Source of the DNA: Lagopus muta
Lineage: Eukaryota > Chordata > Aves > Galliformes > Phasianidae
DNA: 64,000 nt
Direction of reading: 5' to 3'
NCBI RefSeq assembly: GCF_023343835.1
Contig: NC_064443.1
Location: forward strand, 3,100,001 to 3,164,000
The notes under the pieces are model-generated. The model was not told where the DNA came from, did not search any database, and saw only the letters and a list, made by a program, of their open reading frames with translations. This document shows positions 39,670-64,000 of the stretch, piece after piece. Each line of letters begins with the position of its first letter. Positions within the stretch are counted from its first letter, which is position 1. The position numbers were made by a program, and so were the translations under genes.

Positions 39670-39683
39670 GTTGCCATGGCGAC
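39670..39683. promoter_or_regulatory. Second RFX X-box palindrome
   Basis: GTTGCCATGGCGAC matches the RFX consensus GTTGCCATGGCAAC at 13 of 14 positions. It lies about 2.5 kb upstream of the SEMA3F promoter. Confidence 0.65.
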
Positions 39684-41689
39684 CCGCTTTGCAGAGCGGA
39701 ACATGACTTCTGCAGGATTTTTGTGGTGGGAAATGGATGGGGAGAGGGGAGGGCGTGGGCAGCAGGGAGCCAAGGAGTGGGGAGGGGGCTCAAACAGCCC
39801 CCAGCTCCACCCTCCCACCCCAGCCAGGGGGTCTGCACCGAGCCTGTACGTCCTCATTGTCCTGCAGAGGGATGAAGCATCCTTCTGGGGCACAGCAGCC
39901 AGCATCCCTCGAGGTGTCCTGGGGAGAAGTCCTGAGGGAAACCCCTTGATCCTGTGCCGAAACTCAGCAACAAGGAGCCTTGTGATGCCAAGAACATCCT
40001 GCAGGTGAGCACAAAGGGGTCAGCAGCAGGCAGCACCCATGGCAGCATGCATACCGAGCACCAGGGCAGCTTTGGGTGACGTACCCACACACCTCCCTGC
40101 ACTGCTCCTAATCTCACCCCGTGCCCCAAAACAGCTCTCAGCAGAACTTCCCTTTGCAGACCCACGTGCATGGAGATGCCCCAGTTTCTGGCAGCCCTTG
40201 AGCCATCCCTGCTGCCACTTGCATGTCCTCCCCAGCTCCTTTGGTGCCCACTGATGCCCACAGCTGTGCCACTGACCCACTTACACGGCACGTCAGCATC
40301 TCGCAGCTCCCCATCTCCACTGCCTGGCTGCCTTTGGTGGCCCCAGAAAACAGGGAGGTTATCCTAAAAGCCTTCATCTCCCGCAGGTGACATCAAGCTT
40401 GCGCTCAGCCCCTGACCTGAGGGCGGCCCTGTGGGACACGCGGGGCTGCTCTCCATCAGGGCAGCCCCACGGGCAGCCCCCCGCTGCCTTTCCCAGCTCG
40501 TCAGCCTGTGAGTGGAGGAGATGACATCCCCGCCCCTGCCAAGACAAACACGGCGTCGGCCAAACATGCCGCGCTTGGCAAGCGCTGGCCATCCATCACG
40601 GCAGCCACCGGCCTCCCGGCACTGCCACAGGGCTCGGGGGTCTCAGCATGAGGAGTGAGGGATGGGGCACACCAGGGACACTGCCCATCCCTGGGTGACG
40701 GCAGGGTGTTGGGTCCCCAGCCCCTTGCCATGCAGACGGTGCCCCAGTAGCACAGCTTGGCTCTGGCTTGTCCCCAGGCAGAAACTTGGCCAGAGTTGTC
40801 TCCAGGCACTTACAATAATAAAGTCCCATTTGAGCCAGTATCTGAGAGCCTGGCTGGAGGGGCAAAGGCTCAGCTATCCCGAACATGCATGGGGTTCCAT
40901 CAGGGAAGCATCCCAGGGCTCCATCCTGCCTTTACCCTATGATTTTTGCCTCTTCTCTCCTGCTCTGCATGGGTGTGCCTTGCTCCTGGCTCCCTGCATC
41001 CATCCCTGCACCAACCCCTGCATCTACCCCTGCACCCCCATCCCTCCACCTATCCAGGACAGGGATGAAAATCCCTGTCCATGCATCCATCTCTGCATCT
41101 CTCCACCCCCATCACTGCGCCCATCCCTGCGTCCCCATCCCTGCACCCTGCTCCCTGCAGCACCGAGCTGGGGCACCTCAGGAGCCTGCTGAGCCTCCCC
41201 TGCTCAACTTGGGGCATACAGCCTACACAAATTGCATTCCTTGTGCTGCACAGGACAGATACTGCTGCCTGGGCGAGCAGTCAGGCAGTTCTGGGTTACA
41301 CAGGGGAGGAAGAGAAGGGGAGAGCAGCTCTGGTGCCTTGTTTAAATGACGCACAAGGGTGCGGAGCTGAGCGCAAGCTGTGTCCTGGCGATGGGGACTC
41401 ATGCTGGTAGGGGTTTTCCTACCCTCAGCTCCCCCAACCCGGAGCCCACCAGCACTGCGAGCAGTGATGAGGGCTGAGCACAGCCGGTGGCAGCGGCTGC
41501 CCCAGTTTTGTTGGCTGCAAAATGTGGGTCACCACCTACGGAGCGGTGACCGAGGGGACGTGGGGATGGTAGGTGACGGCTCGGTGGCCCTGCAAGGAAA
41601 GAAATGGAGCCGGGGAATGCGGGGAAGGCTTTGTGCTTAGTCCGGGCCCGGGGAAAGGGGCTCGGGAAAGGGAGGTGGGGGGGGGGAAC

Positions 41690-42800
41690 CACCGCCTCTT
41701 TTCCGACATTCCTGCAGAGCCGGGAGCTCCCCGGGTCGGGTTTCGGGCATTATTTGCACTGCTGATGCGAAGCGCAGGGACACGCAGCGCCGCACGCACA
41801 CCGGGGAGAGCCGAGGGCAGGACGTGCGGGGAGCGGCGCGGCGCGGGGCTGCGGGAGCGCTGCCGGGGGCTCTTTGCTCTTTGTGGCGGGCGGTTTCTCC
41901 CCGCGCCGGAGCCGCCGCCGCCCGCCGCCGCCGCCCCGGCGCCTCTCCCGCTGCGCCCGGGCACCCCGGTACCGCCACACAAAGGCGTCCCACCGCCCGC
42001 TCGGCTCCGTACCCCCGGGGCCGGGCCGCGCCTTCGGGGCCCGCCGATCGACCTCCCCCCCTCCCCATCCCCCCCGCGTCGTCCCCTCGCGGCGCGGCTC
42101 AACAAAAGGCAGGAGCGGAGGTGAGCGGGGAGGGGCTCGAACCCGCGGCCCGGCGGGCGGGAGGGGCGGGGGAGGGGCGGGGCTATGCAAATGAGGCAGC
42201 GGAGCCCCATGGCGAGCGCACGGGCTGCGGCGCCCACTCGGAGCCGGGCCGCCGCCGCAGCCCCCGGCCCGCCCCGCCGCGGGTTCGAGCCCCGCCCGCG
42301 CCGCCCCGCCCCGCCCCGCACCGCCGCTCCATGGGCCGGGGACGCGGCGGTAGTTGCGGCCGCGACATGGCGGGGGGCCGCGGGTGCCCGGCGCGGCGCT
42401 GAGCCCCCGCAAAGGTAAGCGTGAGGAGGAGGGAGGAGGCGGGGAGCGCCGTCGCGACTATCGCGATTGTCGCCGCCGGGAACGGGGACCGGGCCGCCCC
42501 TGCAGCCCGCAAACTTTCCGCCCCGCGCAACTCACCGCGGCGGAGGCGCGTCCCGGCACCCACGCGTGTTCCGATCCCGCCCGCGTCCCGGCGCCCACCC
42601 GTGTCACGCTCCCGGGCTGCCCGCCGCCCCCCGCATCCCCGCGGGGCTCCCCGCTCCCCCCGTTCCGGCGGTACCCACGCGCGGCGTGGACGGCGGTGGG
42701 CGCGGTGGCGGTGGGATCGCTCGGGCTGCTCTTGTACGGCCGGCGCTGCCCGGGGCCGGGGCTGCGCTGCGGGGGGGTTCCGGCCGCGGGGTGAGAGGCG
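41690..42800 (+). promoter_or_regulatory. SEMA3F: CpG island: SEMA3F promoter and non-coding first exon
   Basis: About 1.1 kb of extreme GC and CpG density with many GGGGCGGGG (Sp1) boxes. A strong donor, GCAAAG|GTAAGC, at 42414/42415 would end a non-coding first exon and splice to the acceptor at 44501-44503 that opens the coding exon. An octamer ATGCAAAT lies at 42185-42192. The overlapping long open frames on both strands are typical of GC-rich DNA and not genes. Confidence 0.7.
42132..42293. repeat. Perfect 18-bp inverted repeat around the SEMA3F core promoter
   Basis: GGGGCTCGAACCCGCGGC at 42132-42149 and its exact reverse complement at 42276-42293, separated by 126 bases that contain Sp1 boxes and the octamer ATGCAAAT. 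The match stops sharply on both sides. Confidence 0.9.
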
Positions 42801-42837
42801 GCGCGAAGTTGTGCAAAGTTATTTCTCGGGGCTGCGG

Positions 42838-42919
42838 CGATTCTCTTTTCTTTCTTTCTTTTCTTTTTCTTTTTTTCTTTTTTCCTCCTTTCCTTTTCTT
42901 TCCCTTTTTTCTTTCTTTC

Positions 42920-42950
<31 letters not shown>

Positions 42951-42956
42951 TTAATT
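42838..42956. repeat. Polypyrimidine tract
   Basis: About 115 bases almost purely T and C, ending in a T homopolymer of more than 20 bases and an AATTAATTAATT run. It lies in the intron between the SEMA3F non-coding first exon and the coding start. Confidence 0.9.
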
Positions 42957-44052
42957 ATTTTAAAACCATTTTTCCTTTCCCGCTGCTCGTCGGGCTCTCG
43001 CTGCCCTCCCCCTGCCCACCCCGTTTGCTTTTCTCCCTCCCCACATCGCTCCCTGCTGCCCGCGGGGGTTCCCTCGGAGCGGCCGAGCCCCGCGCGCTCC
43101 ATCCCATCCATCCCATCCATCCCATCCCGTAACGGGGAGCAGCCCCCGGCCCCGCTCCAGCCCTGCAATACCCGGGCGGAGGGAACGAGGTGGGGGGGGG
43201 GGGGGGCACAGAGCTGGCCAGGAATGCGCCCCCCCCCGCCGCAGTTTCCAGTTTCCCGGAGCGCGCTGACCCCGAGGTGAGGGCTCCCGGTGCGCTGCTC
43301 CCGGCCGGGCCTTTTCCATGCAATGGGGCTCCCCAAGCCCCCCCCCAGGGCTCCCCCCGGCCCCCCCTTCCCCGCCGTCCCCTTCCTCCCTCCTCGCTGT
43401 GCGCTTTTCCCCTCCTCTCCCTCTTTTCCTTTGTTTGCCATCTCGCTCCCTGTCTCTGACGCGTACGCGGGCTCCATCCAAACGCAACAGTGGGATTTGC
43501 CAGAATTATTTCCTAAAAGCCGCCCCGGGGATGGGGGGGCGGGGTGGGGGGGTGGAATTAACTGCAACCAACTGCGGGTTGGGATGAAGCAGCGGGGGTC
43601 CGGCGGGCAGAGCCCCGGCTGCGGCACAATGGGTGTGCGCACGGAGAGAGAGAGAGGGAACCGAAATATTTAGGGAAACGTGGAGCCCCGGGGGGGGACA
43701 CGCGCTGCACGGCCACCTTCCGGCAACAGTGCCCGCGGGGGAGCTCCTTGGGGACCGCAGTGGGAACACTGCCAGTCCCCAGGTGGCTCGGTGTGGTGGC
43801 ATCCCGCTTTGCCCCCGAGGGCGCAGCGCGGCGGTGGCACGCAGCACCGTGCGCACCTCCGGATGTCTGAGCCCCCCGGGCACGTCCGAGCCCCGAGCTG
43901 AGGTCCACAGCCCCGAGGTGTGTGCCCGGTCCCCCGGTGGTCCCCAAGCTGTGGGGACAGCAGGGCGGTGTGTGTGCGCCTCGTTGGAGGCAGCTCAGTG
44001 GCCCCACTCTGTGCGGAGCCCCGGGGAGCCCAGCTGCCTGGCACACAGCGCG

Positions 44053-44214
44053 GCTTCTTTTTCTTTTTCTTTTTTTTTCTCCTGGTTTTTTTTTTTTCTT
44101 CTTCTTTTATTTATGAAAAAAAAATCCTTTTTTTTTTTTTTCCTTTCCTTTTTTTTCTTTCTTTCCTCCTTTTTTTTTTCTTTCTTTTTTTTTTTTTTTG
44201 GTGTGTGTGTGTGT
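44053..44214. repeat. T-rich tract with GT run
   Basis: About 150 bases of TTTTC-type sequence ending in a short GTGTGTGTGTGTG run, 300 bases upstream of the first SEMA3F coding exon. A run of about 18 G lies nearby at 44318-44334. Confidence 0.85.
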
Positions 44215-44541
44215 TCGCTTGTGGAATAATGAAGTCCAGATTTCCCTCCTGTTGGAAAGATGTGAGCCCAGCTCTGTGCTGCACTCAGGGCTGGGAGGGG
44301 ATGGGGGGCAGCAGCCGGGGGGGGGGGGGGGGGGACACAGCTCACCTGGGTGCATGCCGCAGCCTCACCCTGCAGCCCGTCCCCCCCAGTTCTGTGCTTC
44401 CCTCCCCATTTATGCCCAATCCCATGCTGTCAGTGGGGCTTGGCTGTGCTTCTCGCTGTGGCATCCCCCCCCTGACGCCCGCCTCGCTGTCCCTCTCTGC
44501 CAGGCGTGCTCCCCCTGGACTGCCCCCAGCGTGCCCCCACA

Positions 44542-59436
<14,895 letters not shown>

Positions 59437-60150
59437 ACCCCTCCCCAGGGACTTTGCTAGCACAATGGTCTATTTTTCCCTCCTTTTAATATTAAAAAAA
59501 AAAATCTATAAATAAATAAATATATATATATACCCACACCCATGCAGGCAGACACGCACGCATGCTCACACCCCTGCCCCCCTCCCGCTGTCTCCTGCCG
59601 GCGCTGGTATTTATTTGCAGGTTGTACATAGTCACTGGGGTGACACCAACATCACCTCCCGGCACTGGGGACGGTGGAGGACCTGGGGGCGGCTGCGGAC
59701 TGCGCCTCTCGTCCCTCCCCTTCCTGGAGTTCCGTGAGGCTCTGGGTCCTGGTGTGATGGGCGGTCCTGGTGCAGGAGGGGGGGATGCTCTTCGGGGTAT
59801 GGTGCTGTCACACACAGGGGGACGAGCCAGTGATGGGAGGGGACAAACGAGCAGTGAGAGGTGGCACTGGGTGAGCTCAGTCTCAGTGCCTCAGTTTCCT
59901 CTTCTGGTTATTTTGGAGCCAAAGCTGGGAGGAGGGTGGGCTGCAGGCACAGAGACATGGCCTTGACCCCTGCTGGGGACAGGACACCGGCCACATGATG
60001 GGGACACGGCCAGGAGGGGTGAGATGGGGCATCCTGCCCATCGCTGGGGTTGTAAATAGTTGTAGGGGAGGAGTGCAGGGGTGGCCAGGTGTCCCCCCTC
60101 CCCACAGCCTGCAGCACGCCCAAATAAACACTGGCTTTGGGACAGATGCC
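59437..60150 (+). other. SEMA3F: SEMA3F 3' UTR with two possible poly(A) signals
   Basis: An AATAAATAAATATATATATA stretch at about 59510-59530 could give an early end. The more typical AATAAA at 60123-60128 would give a 3' UTR of about 700 bases and matches the long 3' UTRs of class 3 semaphorins. Confidence 0.65.
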
Positions 60151-60427
60151 TGTGTGTGCTCTGTTGGGGACAGGGACATCGCTGAGCTCTGGGGGTGGGA
60201 TCCAGGAGAGCACATGGTGGGGTGCTGGGAACACCACAGGGTGATGGAGGGGACTCTGAGCACGGGGACATGACGCAGGAGGCCATGGTGGGCGCTATGG
60301 GGGCACTCAGAGTTACCACTGGGGGCATTGCAGTCACTACCGGGGGACTGCGGTCAGGCATGGCCAGACTAGGACAGCAGTGGGGGTACTGGAGGCAGTA
60401 TTGGTAGCACTGGGGGGATGGTACAGC

Positions 60428-60545
60428 TCTGCGCTGGTCTCTGCTGGACTGTTCTGGGCTGTGCTGGTCTGTACTGGGCTGTACTGGGCTGTACTGGGTT
60501 GAGCTGGTCTTCGCAGAGCTGTGCTGCGCTATGCTGGGTCGCTCT
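60428..60545. repeat. 10-base minisatellite downstream of SEMA3F
   Basis: About 10 copies of a GCTGTACTGG-type unit (variants GCTGTGCTGG, GTCTGTACTGG). It lies in the 1.2-kb SEMA3F-GNAT1 spacer, where I see no gene; the rest of 60150-61100 is GGGG- and GGGACA-rich unique sequence. Confidence 0.8.
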
Positions 60546-61143
60546 GCCCTCTGGCGGCCAGACTCGGCACTGCAGGAGCCCCGCGGAGAAGGCGGGGGGG
60601 CACAGGGGACAGCGTAGGATGCTGGGGCTGGGAGACGGGGGCTGTACTGGTGGACACGGGGCTCTGGGACACGGGGGTGCTTTGGTGGCAATGGGGATAC
60701 ACTGTGGGGGACACTGCCGGGGGGCGGGACGTGAGGTGTCCTTGGTGGTGTGGGGTGAGTCCTAGGGACGCCAGGGGGCTGGGGCAAGGAGCACTGAGAG
60801 GAGCTAGGGACATTATGAGGGTCTTGGAAAGGGCTTGGGACATGGGAGTGGGGATGACACTTGGGGTACAATGACATCAGACAGGGGTTCTTGAGGGTAC
60901 AACATGAGATGGTTCACATGGGGGATGTGGGGATGGCGGGGAGCATCCCCACTACAGGGGCATACCCATGGCTTGGGAGCAGCAGGGACATCCTTGGAGT
61001 GAGGCCATAACCGTGGCTGGGAACTGTGGGGACATCCCTGCCAAGGGGCATAGCCACAGCCTGGGGACATTGGGCCACCAAGTCTGGGCGGGGACAGCTG
61101 GGCGCCCTCTCCGCAGAAGCGCTGACGCCGGGAGCCAGGGGAT

Positions 61144-61157
61144 TGCTGAGCTCAGCC
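61144..61157. promoter_or_regulatory. GNAT1: MARE-like element in the GNAT1 promoter
   Basis: TGCTGAGCTCAGCC, about 210 bases upstream of the start codon. It closely resembles the NRL response element of rhodopsin (TGCTGATTCAGCC), with one altered and one extra central base. GGGATTG immediately upstream resembles a CRX site (GGATTA). Rod genes commonly pair these sites; use by a large-Maf factor here is inferred. Confidence 0.5.
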
Positions 61158-61355
61158 CGGGGCAGATTTCGGGGCTTTATCCGGAGCCTGGCTTAAGCCG
61201 CGCTCCTTGTCCCCGTCCTTGGCCCACTTGGTTGGCAGCGGCGGCCGCAGTCGGGCGGTGGGCGAGCGCTGGAGGCGGCGGGGGGCTGGCGCACGCTGCC
61301 CGTCCTGGTGCTGACCTCCACCGAGAAGGCGAGTCGGCAGGCGGCAGAGGCGAGG

Positions 61356-63725
<2,370 letters not shown>

Positions 63726-64000
63726 GCTCCAGCCCCTACAGCCCCCACCACAGCCCCCACCCCCCACTGGTGCCCCTGCCCACCCTCTGCCACCGCTTCT
63801 GCTTGTTCCCAAACCCCAGCAACGTGACCTGCGCAGCTCCAGAGCATCCCCCCAGCCAGCCCCCAACCTGCATGCACCCCTGGGTGCTGGGGGGCACTGG
63901 GTGACACCTGAAGTCCTGAGGCATCCCTTAGTGCTGAGGGGTGCTGGATCCCCCTGGGGACCACGGGATGCCCAGGGAATAGCACCATCGCACCATGATG

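Larger units (their letters stand above)
32651..41690. other. Gene-poor interval between RBM5 and SEMA3F
   Basis: About 9 kb without a recognisable protein-coding gene. Open frames here are short, overlap on several strands and have no splice or family support. The GC-rich part at 32700-33550 is the most exon-like but matches nothing I know. Distinct items listed separately: a candidate regulatory block at 35280-35640, two RFX-type palindromes, and an ATCC-type tandem array. Possible distal SEMA3F enhancers or non-coding RNAs cannot be excluded. Confidence 0.5.

Noticed and set aside
42276-42293. GGTTCGAGCCC looks like a tRNA B box
   Set aside because: No A box or cloverleaf can be drawn around it in either orientation. 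It is one arm of an inverted repeat in a CpG island.
41536-42570. Several overlapping 200-codon frames on both strands
   Set aside because: Typical of extreme GC content in a CpG island; no splice structure or recognisable domain.

Overview
The window is nuclear DNA from a bird, most likely a galliform close to chicken. The evidence is the gene content, the compact GC-rich genes with short introns, degraded CR1 LINE tails, and a gene set I recall from chicken chromosome 12 (orthologous to human 3p21). All eight genes are ordinary vertebrate genes that I recognised from recalled protein sequences. Exon boundaries were set by hand from GT/AG splice sites, reading-frame phase and family similarity. 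In every gene that is complete here, the exon phases close into one open frame of about the expected family length.

Layout: ACY1 (minus, cut by the left edge), ABHD14A (minus), ABHD14B (plus), PCBP4 (plus), GPR62 (minus), PARP3 (minus), RBM5 (plus), a gene-poor stretch of about 9-10 kb, a CpG island with the likely SEMA3F promoter, SEMA3F (plus), GNAT1 (plus, 3' UTR cut by the right edge). The left block (ACY1 to PARP3) keeps the human 3p21.2 order. The right block (RBM5-SEMA3F-GNAT1) keeps the human 3p21.31 order. The two blocks lie about 2 Mb apart in human but are joined here between PARP3 and RBM5, across a spacer of about 1.2 kb.

Roles: ACY1 deacylates N-acetylated amino acids. ABHD14A and ABHD14B are paralogous alpha/beta hydrolases in head-to-head orientation. 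PCBP4 is a triple-KH RNA-binding protein, GPR62 an orphan receptor, PARP3 a DNA-damage ADP-ribosyltransferase, RBM5 a splicing regulator, SEMA3F a secreted axon repellent, and GNAT1 the rod transducin alpha subunit. They do not form a pathway; only promoter sharing and close 3' ends link neighbours.

Most unusual features: a coding minisatellite that adds about 94 residues to the N-terminal region of RBM5; the PARP3/RBM5 junction with ZNF143-type and NRF1-type sites; GCTCGG repeats inside the ABHD14A/ABHD14B promoter; a probable conserved SEMA3F cassette exon; a perfect 18-bp inverted repeat around the SEMA3F promoter; homeodomain, RFX and MARE-like motif clusters; and several minisatellites. 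I found no retroviral element, CRISPR array, RNA gene or wholly new system.
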